Source: Amaurobius ferox
Lineage: Eukaryota > Arthropoda > Arachnida > Araneae > Amaurobiidae
Direction of reading: 5' to 3'
DNA length: 64,000 nt
NCBI GenBank assembly: GCA_951213105.1
Contig: OX578134.1
Location: forward strand, 136,628,293-136,692,292
Shown: positions 34,200 to 45,316 of the stretch, one piece after another
How positions within the stretch are numbered: the first letter of the stretch is position 1
Layout: each line of letters starts with the position of its first letter
The notes under the pieces: model-generated
The model's input: only the letters and a program-made list of their open reading frames with translations
The model's database searches: none
What the model was told of the DNA's origin: nothing
Position numbers and translations under genes: made by a program

Positions 34200-34568
34200 C
34201 ACTCTGTTGCAAAACATTATATACACACATAAGAAATTGGGCTATAGCTGCGAAACTCGCCATGTATGTATTGTTTGAGGATATATGCAAATGATTATAA
34301 TTTGAAAGCAAAAAACGTTTTATTAAGAAATGGTGACAACAAAAAGATTGCATTTTAGTAAGGGGTAAATTTTCCCCTGGTAGCTATACAAGCCGATATT
34401 CGGTGCAGCATATAGTGAATTAAGTTGCTTATATCAATCTGCGGAAGATCCTGCCACAAATGTTGTAACTGGTCAGCCAATTTAGTGGTATTCTGCTAAA
34501 GCTGCAATTAGCGTCCCAGCATGTCCCAGACGTGTTCTATTAGTGATAATTCTGGCCAGGAATATATA
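34200..34568 (-). pseudogene. Tc1-like transposase C-terminal remnant
   Basis: Minus-strand reading from 34562 to a TAA at 34355-34357 gives WPELSLIEHVWDMLGR, the region around the third catalytic Glu of Tc1-like DD34E transposases, then 'LADQLQHLWQDLP' and a C-terminal 'HYMLHRISACIATRGK' block. Two in-frame stops follow the Glu motif. The expected terminal repeat may be CACTCTGTTGCAAAACATTA at 34200. The reading is cut exactly where the next Tc1-like element's inverted repeat begins, so its N-terminal three quarters are missing. Confidence 0.8.
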
Positions 34569-35328
34569 TACACTCATTCCCATAACAATTTGGGCACCAA
34601 GAAGGAGTTGTCAGAATCGAACGAAATTTTATATATATGAGTACAACGTTGATATAAGTGATTACAAAATAAAAACAAAAGGATCATTTATTACAGGAAA
34701 ATCTACAAATGAATGAAGGTCCTAGTACTCTGTTAGGCCACCTCTAGCGTTAATACACGATGCGATACGGGCGGGCATTGAGGCATACAGGTCTCGTATG
34801 GTATCCTGCGTCAACTCATTCCACAGTTGTTGTAAGCGCGTCTCTAGTTCGACCAAATTCATATACTGTCCAACTTGCTGTCCCAAGTGATCCCCGACAT
34901 GCTCGATCGGTGACATATCTGCGGATCGGGCAGGCCAGGGAAGGCTGGTAATGTGGTGGAGGCATTCCTGTGCCAACCTTGCTATGTGTGGTCGAACATT
35001 GTCCTGTTGAAAAATTATGCCTGGGAGCCCTGCCATGAATGGCAAGACATGTGACTGAAGGATGTCACGAACGTACCGCTGGGCTGTCATGGTTCCGTGG
35101 ATCAATATTAGAGGTGACAGGGTGTCATATGAGACGGCACCCCATACCACCACACCAGCTGTGAGAGCAATGTGCCATTGTAAAGCGAATTCAAGATTAA
35201 GGGGTTCACTACGGGGCCTTCACACACTACACAGTTGTCATCACTGTCAAAAGTCCATCTGGATTCGTAGCTGAAGACGACCTGATTCCATTCGGTTGCG
35301 GTCCAATCCCGCCACACCACTACAGATG

Positions 35329-35442
35329 CGGCTCTACCGTGCTGATAACACCGTTTCTCGTTAGATCACCGAAGTCAAGCAGCATCGGGCGCGGTTAGTA
35401 CTTGGGAGGGCGACCACCTGGGAACACCGCGTGCTGTTGGCA
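35329..35442 (+). ncRNA. 5S rRNA-like head of the SINE
   Basis: Reads as arthropod 5S rRNA from near its 5' end to its 3' GTTGGC: TCACCGAAGTCAAGCAGC, ATCGGGCGCGGTTAGTACTT, GGGAGGGCGACC, TGGGAACACCGCGTGCTG. The internal control region boxes A and C are therefore present. The first 10-15 bases are diverged. It is a SINE promoter, not a functional ribosomal gene, because it lies inside a transposon and continues into SINE body. Confidence 0.85.
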
Positions 35443-35711
35443 CATTTCGGGCGCGGTAGGCCGGTGGTTTGCGCGCTGGATTTGCACGCTGCCACAACTG
35501 CCGCCGTGTTCATGCGGAGTACGATCACGTTAAAGATGTGGGTCCGTAAGTCCTTCCGAGAGGTTGGTGGTAGGGGAAGGAGGGTACGGTCCCTGTGGAT
35601 GCCTCCACCACTGGGTTCCGGTCTAAATTGAGTGGCACTTCTCGGCCATCTAAAAGTTACCTTACACCTTTCTGGTAGATCGGGTGGTCTGGGTCTCAAC
35701 AACAACAACAA
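35329..35711 (+). mobile_element. 5S rRNA-headed SINE (SINE3-like)
   Basis: A 383-bp insert with an 11-bp duplication CACTACAGATG (35318-35328 and 35712-35722). Its first 114 bases are 5S rRNA-like, the body (35443-35640) is of unknown origin, and the 3' end TTTCTGGTAGATCGGGTGGTC plus (CAA)n matches the truncated insert at 19821. 5S-derived SINEs (the SINE3 class) use the internal 5S promoter and borrow LINE machinery through the 3' tail. It interrupts the Tc1 frame cleanly and restores it on removal. Confidence 0.85.
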
Positions 35712-36343
35712 CACTACAGATGGAGGCGACGGTGGGTGGGTGTCATTGGTAGCACAAGTAATGGGCGCCGCGATACCAAATGTCGGACAGACACAAAGCC
35801 TGTAGTAAAGGTGCTGCCTGTGTCCGGATGGCGGACAATAATGCAGTTGGCGCTGTGCGTGCGTGTCGGGTGATGTGACGGTCTTCTCCGCTATTGGTTT
35901 GTTGAGGGCGTCCTGAGACTGGCCGCCGTGTATGCGACCTCTCTCTCGTCCACTGGTCCCAACACCTCCTCACAGTAAAGTCAGGACGGCCTAGGTGGCG
36001 GGTTACTGGCCGAGCTGATCAGGACCAACCGGCTTCCATCAACCCGATGATTCTTAACCTCTCGAACTCTGATAGCTGATCACATCGTCTTCGATGGCGG
36101 CGTAACGTAATCCCTAATGAAAAGGCGTCCTTCTGCAACAGATTAAGTACAGGCAAAAAGCCTCTGCGTTCTCTTTTTCCGCGTCAGGAAGAACGAAGTT
36201 CAACGCCCTCTACTGACATTACGGAATGCGCAATCACGCTGTATTTCTAATAATTTGCATATCTGCCTGACATGTACCTTCATGCCATGTTTCGTTACGA
36301 TCCCACAATTACTTCTTGGTGCGCAAATTTTTATGTCTTTGAG

Positions 36344-36360
36344 TATATATATGTGTATGT

Positions 36361-36398
<38 letters not shown>
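36344..36398. repeat. (TA)n microsatellite at Tc1 edge
   Basis: TA runs broken by GTGTATGTAG, directly against the right inverted repeat of the Tc1-like element. Confidence 0.9.
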
Positions 36399-36401
<3 letters not shown>

Positions 36402-39400
36402 AATTCCCAAATAGGACAAGTAGCAATGTACTCGTAAAATTTCTAGATAAGTGACGTAAGTAACGGCCGGGGGGAGTTGTGACCCCCAACACTCCGGTTA
36501 AAGCTTTTTTCCGCCATGGCAAACGCTCCCGGTAGCCGATACTCCCTACACTATTTTCTCCATGACTCTTATAAAACCGTAAAAAATTACATACACACAT
36601 ATACACTTTCAATAACATGTAAAAATCCAAATGTTTACTTTAATACGCTAAAACAAACCAAAAAGGACACACTATAAAAATATAACAATTAATTTAAAAT
36701 ACTAATGTATGAAATCACTTCAAACGTGGTTATTTAATATCCCAATATCAATGTATTCAAAAATAATGTTTGAAATCCAAGTCAGAGAGGTTATATTTAA
36801 AAATTCGGATACAAGACCAATTGGCAGCACTATCGCCATATAAATACTATTGTATGAATTTACTTCACTCGTGGTTATTTAATACATTATATATATATTT
36901 AATACATTATATATATACATTATATATATATATATAGTCTTAAGTGTGATTTCTGATAAATTTTTAATATTATATTTCGCGGTATTTTCATATATATATC
37001 AACGACCGCGAGTGGAAAGGGCAACGTGTGACTTGTAGGAAAGTTAGGATTCATCTGCGAGTTAACCCAGATCGGAACATACAGCTCCGGTCCGATTTTA
37101 TAACTTTTTAAAAGAGATTTTTGTTTTCTATTCCAGACGTAAATTTATTTTTATTATCTTTGTGAGATATATACAAATATGCAAGTTTTCATGTTTTCGG
37201 ACGTAATCATGTCACCTAAATAAATATTACACATTATAATTTCGTTAAACGAACGATATTACAAACATTTCAAATCTTTGCAAGGTTTAAAATATAATTT
37301 GTATCTATCACTTCTACTAATTCTAAGTCTATACTTAAATAGAAATCAATAAAAATAAATTCTTATTGTTTATTTTTAACAGCTATACACTTTTGTTTAT
37401 AATATTTGCTTGTAAAAATAATTTATATATTTTGTTTCTATTACTTATTTATGAACTATTTCATCTATTACTTTGTTTCAACAATTTATATTTGCTAATC
37501 AAAGCTATTCATTTACAAAAAATTGTATTGTATGCAAAAATATTCAAGGGAAATTCATACGTAGCTTTTAATCATCTTTATATATTTTTTCTTCTTTGCT
37601 ATTTTTATGGTATTCTGGCGTTCTTATTCTTATGACTTTCGTTATTTTTCCTGACAACTTTTGATGTTTTCGACTTGATTAGATTTTTTGTCAGTAATAG
37701 AAGAATAGTTGTAAAACTTTCAGCTTATCAGAAAATAAAGTAAAAACACTTTTGTAGATCTGATTGATAAAAATATAGTAAATCTAATTTAGTTCCACCA
37801 TTTATTTCATTTCTTATATTTTTTTTATTGTATTAAGTATACTACGCCCTTCTTTTCAGTGGTTTTTTCACTATCCAAGTATATAGAGATTAGAGGTTAA
37901 GTGTCTCAGACTATAGAAGTTAAGTCTCAAACATATATCACCTACCAAATATCATATTTATATTATTTTGAAGTAAGTTATTTTATATGATTTTAATTTA
38001 TCAAATTAACTATTTTTCATTTTATAAAGTTATATATTTTTATGTAGATTTAATATGTATTTTACACAAAATAAAACAATTAAAATATTTATATTAAAAT
38101 CTATTATCCTGCATATATATTTATTTGCATCTATTGAGCAACTGAAGTAATAAAGTGTAAATTTTATTTAGTTAACTCTACCTGTATGCATACTTAATCA
38201 ACAAAAAAGTTTCATTTCTAAGTGAACTCAGTTTTCGTAGTTCCTAACACCTATATATTTGTTACCGACCTTAGCAAATAAATGTTTTGTTACCGATTTC
38301 TACAAAATTAAAAAATAAGTCTATGCATATTACCTAACTATATATGTATAGTATCTAACTCGATATACAATGTAATATATTTATAAATATATATATTTCG
38401 TTTATGCCATAAAATAACTTTTTTCACTATTAATGATAATTGATGTTTCACTTCTTTATAATAACATCAATAGACAAAAACTGATATCATCTTATGTTAT
38501 TCCTCAGTTTACTATATTTACCAGTTCCTAGATTTACTTATCCTGGAGCTTGTGGTGCAGCAAGTTTTAAAAAACCTTCTCGATACCAAAATCGTTATAT
38601 CCTATTTATATATTGAAAGATTGAAATTAACTCGCATTTGCGAGTTAATAAAATTCCTTCTAGTATCCAAGGAGCCATGATACCTTGATCTCTTTTACAA
38701 AGTAAGCTAGGGTTCAAGTTTTACCATGCGTATTAATTCATATTGATATCCTAACAAATATCGTTGATCCTAATTTATAACATAATTAATGTGTGACTAA
38801 TATACAAGCTTACAAATGAAAACATTTTTTTCCTGTTTTGAATTTTGCAATTGTTTTATATAAGTATCAATGGGCGGATTACAAAACATAAATTACTTTT
38901 CCTTCATCACATATAGATTTTTGCAAATGAAGGTTGAATAAATTATGATGCAAATACGCATATATAAGTATGTAATAAAAAATAGAATTCCATGGTATGA
39001 ATATATCATGTTTTTAAATTTTGATGTTTAATAATCTAATATTTACAATCTAAATATTACAATCTAAATATTTACAATTTTAGCTGTTTTCTTGGAGCAC
39101 TGAATGTTTTTAAAAGATTTCTTTTTGTGACTGTCTACATAAGTTTTGCCTTTAAGCAATAACAAATATCGGCTATTTTATGCGTATCTCCTAGTCTTTG
39201 ATACCTATGTCCCATTTATTTTATGTCTGTGAGAAATCTTCAGCTAACTTATCACTTATAGCAACTACATTTTCTGAATAAAAGTCTAAATAATAATATA
39301 GGAAAGGAATGTAGATGCTCCCAACAACTGGGAATTTTATACCATATCAACCACGATTTTTTTATAAAACTAATGTCAACAATTGCCCAAAAAACTATTG

Positions 39401-40868
39401 ATAACATTTGTGAATCCAAACTTTTATCCGCATGTGTTATACTTAGTTCAAAACGGTGATCTTTTATTACTTTTCTTATTTGAATTCCGTCAAATATTCC
39501 ATCCTGGTGCTATGTCTCAATTTCTCGATTTATGCTATTCCACTTTCAAAAGAAGCATAGAAATTTTGTATAATATCTTGCTGACCCAAAAGTAAAGCAA
39601 TACCTTTTATCTTCCAACATATTGGTAAATCGTGTTCATCATATTTTATTTTTGAGTAATATTTCCACGGTTTCGTAAGTACATTTATATTCCATAGCAA
39701 AACATTTTGAGTATATTCTTTATTATATTTTTCAATATTTCTAAAAAAACAGTTCTTACATAATTAAAATCAATATCTTTAAAAATAGCGCCATACCTTG
39801 AACATGTGTAGAATTAATAAAAAATTTAATTTACAAAACAACCGTTCGTAATAGACAAAAGTAAATTCGAACTCAGCATGCTGAGAAATGTTTGTCAAAC
39901 ATATTGCCATTATCATTCCTATTTAACTTTTTAACACCTGTCTATTTATTCTCTTAAGTATTTCTCCGCGAAAAGCTGTTTTTATTAAATCATAAAATAC
40001 GTTTCATCAAAATGTTCTTATATAAAATATATGTTATTCCTATTCCAAAATATGACTCGACATGAACGCATAACTTCAAATAATTTCAACACTTATAAAG
40101 TATTAGCACCTGTCAATTTATGATTATTTTTACTATACTTGAATGCGTTAGGAAATGCAGTTCTTTAACCTTATGTATTAAATCAAACACTTTTTGAGAG
40201 ATCTTTTATAACTTAAGTTTTTTATTTGCACAAGCTAAAAAATTCACAAATAAATATAACAATTTTTAGAATGTGTTCTACATTTTGTTTCTGATGTATA
40301 GCTACTGAAAGTTGCTGACAAAATTGATTCCCCTCTTCATACTGACAATTGCCTCAGAATAAGAATAACATTGTTAAATCAGAACGACTTTCACGTTACA
40401 GAAAAAGGTAAAATTTTACTTGAACTTTCAAGATGCGGAAGAGCTTCTTCGTACGATATCGTCGTGTTCCCGCAAAGAAATGAAATTTTGAAAAGTTTTC
40501 GGGGATTTTTATGATATCAAATTTCTATACACAATTCTATGGCACTTGTATGTAAGCATATTTTGTAAAAATATTACATTCCTGTCTAAAATATGACATT
40601 GCGTAGTATCAATAATAAAAAAAAAACCAATTTAAATTTTTACAGGTATAAAATGATAAAAGCTGAAAAAACGCTTGGGTTTCGTCCCTCAGTGCGAATA
40701 AACTAAGAACTTAGCTCGGCCTTCTGCCCTGAAAAAGGAAACACAGGCATGCAAAACGTCCACCTGTTTTTATAATTTCCTTTGTGCAGCACTTTACGTC
40801 ATGTTTTTTTAATTCAATTTCGCGACTTTAGAATAGAAATTCTTAGGGAAAAGCAGCAAGTTCACATA
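36399..40868. other. AT-rich gene-free stretch
   Basis: About 36465-36540 is a short GC-rich patch (CGGCCGGGGGGAGTTGTG). An imperfect 148-bp-spaced duplication of 'ATACTAWTGTATGAA..ACTTCA..CGTGGTTATTTAAT' lies at 36698 and 36845, followed by TA runs near 36883-36938. From about 37100 to 40660 I see only AT-rich DNA; the frames at 37366-37635 and 39383-39595 have no recognised domain. A less AT-rich patch at about 40675-40760 is unassigned. Confidence 0.5.
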
Positions 40869-40890
40869 TCTATATAAATAAAAATGAAAA

Positions 40891-40932
<42 letters not shown>

Positions 40933-43900
40933 ACACCATCACGGGAGAACGGCTGAACCGAATTTGATGAAATTTTGTGGGTAGCCCAGAAATAGCCCCA
41001 CTTAAAATTATATCCGTGTTTTGAGTTTCTACGACCAGTGGTTCTCGAGATATTAGTAAAAAACGAAATTTTCGTTTGTCTCATCATCACGGAAAAACGG
41101 CTGAACCGAATTTAATGAAATTTGGTGAATAGCCTTAAAATATCCCCCCATAAATTTTATCCAAGTTTCGAGTTTCTAAGACCTGGGGTTGTCGAGATAT
41201 TAATGAAAAACGGAACTTTTTCCTAGGAGTTCTACTCCCTAACTCCGTGGTTTATCCAAACGAAAAGCTTGAAAATCGTTTGAAAGTGAATTAAAATTTA
41301 ATCTCTGAGTTTGATGGGAGATTTTTTGCGTTAATTAGTCACTTTCTGAAAACATGAATTGTTTGAAGCATGATTTAAAGGGGAAATCTATCTCCATGGT
41401 TCATGGTTTATTTAAAACACGCTTTTACGGAACAATGAGAAGTATAGAGAAATCAAAATCGTTATTTAATTTCGCAGTTTATGTTATAAGACATGACATA
41501 TTTAACATGTTATAAGATTCTATCTTATATCATGTTACTCAGAAACGCAATTAAATTAAATCTGTCTGTTAACTTTAATAATTATTTTTTCGATTTGAAT
41601 AATAAATAAATGGATATAAAAATATATTTTAGAAAAGAACGATTTGATTTTTCTTATAGCATTTTTGACTGGATAATATCAATTACGGTCTTCAGGTTTA
41701 AAAATTATTATTATTTATATTTTCGGGGATTATTGATTCAAGGATTATTGATATTTTCAAGTTATTATGCAATTATTTTATTATGACAAAAATTGTTTAA
41801 ACTCATATATTGTATGTTGTACGAATCTTCTACAAATACACGTGTATATCTTTTAATCTACGAGAATATAAGTAGTACAGGTATATTGACATATGTTTTG
41901 ATATATATTGGCATATATTGGAATCAATTACGACCTTCTGGTATAAAGAGTACGGATATTATTGATGTTTTCAATTTATTACGTCATCTCTTTTATTTTG
42001 GCAAATATTTTTGAGACGCATATTGTAATACGGGTAATCTTCTACTAACACATTGGCATATTTTCTGATCTGCGACAATATAATTAGTACGGGGTTGCAT
42101 ATATTCATTCAATTCCTATTTTTTCTTCTGTAAATTTGCTTACAAAAGGGGGCAGGATGCTTTATTCTTCAGATCTGATCGTGAAGATAATTTTGCATAG
42201 TGAGAACATATATTCTTAAACTTCTCTTTAGGAGCAATAAATTTAATATTTTAACAGAATTTGCACATGATTGCGAACTTTAAGTTTCTTTAAATTATAC
42301 GAATAACGGGTGTGCTGTTAGTGGTTAATAAATTTTAACATTTTAGGAGGATATATCATGTTGCTCGGCATCGCAATTAAATTAAATGTGTTTGTTAATG
42401 TTTTTATTATTTTTTTTTTCGATTTAAATAATAAATAAATGGATAAATGGATATAAAAGTATATCTTATGAATGGACGGTTTGATTTTTCTTTTAATTAT
42501 ATTAATTGCTGACTGCGTACATCAATTTCATTTATTTTGGCAAAGAGTTTTCAAGCTTATATCGTATTTAGCTACTAAACTCATATATTGTGTTTAGCCA
42601 ATAAATTCATATAGCCGATTGTTGAAACAGAAAAAGAGTAGAGCGGGTATATCTTCTAATACAATTGTAGTGTTTTCATTTAGTATATTGAAACGGGATA
42701 AGAATGTTTCATTCAGATCTGCAAATTCAAAGATACGAATTTGGAGGGATATCGTTAATTTGACAACTTTTCTTAAACTTTGCCAAATTGACGGAAATGT
42801 CGCCAAATTGATATAAACGACACACAAACAGCTGCCCTTCCCGGCCGTCCAACTAGTTACTCTAAGTCCTCTGGACGAGTCGGACGGTCTGGGTCTTCCA
42901 CACAAACAGCTGCCATAAACCTTCGGGTTGGTCATGTGGCTTGGGTCTTCTACATATCAATGAAATTTTTTTTTGTTTTGTTAGAAGAGAGTACTGAAAT
43001 GATGTTTGGTTAGCATTTATCTGTCAGACCAACCATCCTACTTAGTAATACATTTAGCGAATTTTTAAAATGTCACCAAATTGATAAAAATGTTTTCAAA
43101 TCTATAAAAATATCTTGAAATTGATAAAATTGCGCTACATAAATGATATTAATTGTTTTTTGTTAGGGGATAGTATTGTGATGATATTTCGTCAATTTGT
43201 CGCAAAGTGGAACTGTCAGTTCTACAGTCCCACTTGGCGATAAATTTGGCGATTTTTTAAAATGTGGCTAATTTGACGAAACTGTCGCCAAATGTTCCAT
43301 AGAAATATAACTATTTAGACGATATTTTTTCTACCAATTTATTTGAAGCAAATGATATCATGTCGCTTAGCAACGGATTTAAATCCAATGTGTTTATGCG
43401 GCAGACGATTTTTATTAAATCCTTTCCGATTTGAATAATGAAGATATGTATATAAAATAAATTTCATTGCCATTTCATTTTGGACTGGATATTATCAATT
43501 ATACTCTTCAGGTTTAAACATTATTATTATTGATATTTTCCGGAATTATTGATTCAGTGATTATTGATATTTTTAAGTTATTACGCCATTGTTTTATTGC
43601 GGCAAAAATTGCTGACACACGCATATTGTACGTTGTACGAGTAATCTTCTAGGAATGCACGGGTATATCTTCTAACCTACGAGAATATAAGTAGTACAGG
43701 TATATTGGCATATATTTTGACATATATTGGCATATATATTGGAATCAAGTACAGTCTTCTGGTATGAAGATTACGGGGATTAATTATATATTCAATTTAT
43801 TACGTCGTCTGTTGTATTTTACCAAAAAACATTTGAGACTCATATTGTAAAACGGGTAATCTTCTACTAATAATCGGACATTATAAGTAGTACGTGTATA

Positions 43901-44359
43901 TCTTCCCATATAATTTTAGCACTTTAATTTTGACATATATTGGAATAAATGACTGTCTTCAGATTTAAAGATTACGGGTTTATTGGTATTTTCAATTTAT
44001 ACATGTAATCTACTAATACAGGTTATATTTTCTAATATTCGCGTATATAATTAGTACGGGTCCCATACAATTTTAACGCTTTTATTTTGCATATATTGAT
44101 TCAATTCCATATTTTTTTTTTATATTTGCTTACATAAGGGGTCCAAGATGTTTCATTCTTCAGATATGTCCATGAAGATAATTTTATATAGCGAGAACAG
44201 AGATTCTTAAACTTCTTTCTCGGAGCATTATATTAAATATTTTAACAGAATATTTTGATTAAACATGTCATTTAGTATACTATAAGAATTTGGGCATGAT
44301 TATGAATTTCAAGTTTCTTTATATTAAATACTCCGTACGAAGAACGGGTATGCTGCTAG
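40869..44359 (+). mobile_element. Helitron-like unit A, complete, non-autonomous
   Basis: Starts TCTATATAAATAAA after an A (40868) and ends in a small hairpin CCGTACGAAGAACGGG followed by TATGCTGCTAG. TC start, CTAG end, terminal hairpin and A|T insertion are the Helitron signs; Helitrons transpose by a rolling-circle Rep/helicase in trans. The head has nine TCTG units, then ACGGGAGAACGGCTGAACCG and a related second block (about 41075-41110). It is composite: module 1 (40869-42321) ends in a decayed 3' terminus TGTGCTGTTAG, module 2 (42322-44359) lacks the head. A short insert sits at 42837-42898. No Rep or helicase motifs occur in any frame; the 73- and 113-residue frames are conserved between copies only because the DNA is. 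Confidence 0.82.
42837..42898 (+). mobile_element. 62-bp retroposed insert with perfect 16-bp duplication
   Basis: The 16-mer CACACAAACAGCTGCC appears at 42821-42836 and 42899-42914 and only once at the same place in units C, D and F, which gives a clean empty site. The insert reads CTTCCCGGCCGTCC to GGACGGTCTGGGTCTTC, the same family as 19746-19804. It entered unit A after that unit separated from the others. Confidence 0.92.
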
Positions 44360-44381
44360 TCTATATAAATAAAATTGAAAA

Positions 44382-44423
<42 letters not shown>

Positions 44424-45316
44424 CCATCATCACGGGAGAACGGCTGAACCGAATTTGATGAAATTTTGTGGGTAGCCTAGAAATAGCCCCACTTAAAATT
44501 TAGTCTATGGTTGGAATTTCTACGACCAGTGGTTCTCGAGATATTAGTAAAAAACGAAACTTTCGTTTGTCTCATCATCACGAGAGAACGGCTGAACCGA
44601 ATTTAATGAAATTTTGTGGGTGGCCTTGATATAGCCCCCCATAAATTTTGCCCAAGTTTCGAGTTTCTAAGACCAGGGGTTGTCGAGATATTAATGAAAA
44701 ACGGAACTTTTTTTATAGGAGTTCTACTCTCCAACTCCGTGGTTTATCCAAACGGAAAGGATAAAAATCGTTTGTTTAAAGCGTCAAAGGGAATTAAAAC
44801 TTTATTTTTGAGTTTGATGCAGGATTTTTGCATTAAATAGTCACTATCTGAAAGCATGAATTGTTTGAAACATGAATTTAAATGGAAAAATCTACCTCCA
44901 TGTTTTATATTTCACAAGCTTTTACTCAACGATTAGAAGTATAAAGAAATTAAAATGGTTATTTAAATTCGCATTTTATGAGGAAGATTCTATCTTATAT
45001 CATGTTGCTCGGCAAAGGAATGGAATTAAATGTGTTTGTTAATGATTATTATTATTTTTTTGATTTGAATAATAAATAAATGGATATTAAAATATATCTT
45101 ATAAATGAACGGTTTGATTTTTTTAAATTATATTAATTGCGAATTGCATACATCATTTTCATGTATTTTAGCAAAGAGGTTTTAAGCTTATATATTGTGT
45201 TTAGCTAATAAACTCATATTCTGTTTACCCAATAAATTCATTTATCCAATTGTTTAAACAGAAAAAGAGTAGAATGGGTATATCTTCTAATAATATTTTA
45301 GTATTTTTATTTATTA
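44360..45316 (+). mobile_element. Helitron-like unit B/E, left half
   Basis: Starts TCTATATAAATAAA directly at the CTAG of unit A, with nine TCTG units and the ACGGGAGAACGGCTGAACCG block. It is visibly more diverged from A, C, D and F than they are from each other. It passes from its 'TATCATGTTGCTCGGC' block straight into the sequence of module 2, so it never had the internal duplication. It breaks off at 45316, where minus-strand unit C ends, and resumes at 52155. Confidence 0.78.

Larger units (their letters stand above)
34722..36110 (-). pseudogene. Tc1-like DD34E transposase, disrupted
   Basis: Cut-and-paste transposase, transcribed right to left. The N-terminal DNA-binding part (about 36100-35735) reads FERLRIIGLMEAGWS, then VRRCWDQWTRERSHTRRP and GRPQQTNSGEDRH. 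An in-frame TGA sits at 36019-36021. A frameshift occurs near 35790, after which the frame continues as RRPLLVLPMTPTHRRL up to the SINE. Beyond the SINE (35317-34722) the frame resumes with RDWTATEWNQVVFS, the first catalytic region, although the usual SDESRF acid is read as SYESRW. Then MVVWGAVSYDTLSPLI, the second Asp in FQQDNVRPH, and the third acid in ADMSPIEHVGDHLGQ, 32 residues later where 34 is usual. The C-terminus ends in ARGGLTEY. Stop, shifts, lost catalytic Asp and the insertion show it is dead. Confidence 0.88.
34571..36343 (-). mobile_element. Tc1-like transposon split by a SINE
   Basis: Terminal inverted repeats of about 55 bp: left from 34571 and right (complemented) from 36343, sharing 'AATTTGSGCACCAAGAAG' then 'TTGT' and 'ATCGWAACGAAA' with scattered mismatches. 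TA flanks both ends (34569-34570; 36344-36345, at the start of a (TA)n run). Without the 383-bp SINE the element is about 1.39 kb, the usual Tc1 size. Confidence 0.82.

Noticed and set aside
35329..35442. Functional 5S rRNA gene
   Set aside because: The 5' end is diverged, it is embedded in a Tc1 element, it has a target duplication and it continues into a SINE body.
35431..35631. 66-residue frame in the SINE body
   Set aside because: It lies wholly in SINE sequence and starts within the 5S-like head; a by-product of GC-richer composition.
41793..42014. 73-residue frame conserved in four Helitron-like units
   Set aside because: It is conserved only because the units are nearly identical DNA. 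It is AT-driven, lies in the duplicated 3' module, has no domain, and is broken in C and in the second module.
42594..42935. 113-residue minus-strand frame in unit A and its shorter relatives in C and F
   Set aside because: Both strands are open here because of low-complexity composition, and the longer form in A is created by the 62-bp insert. No helicase or Rep motif.
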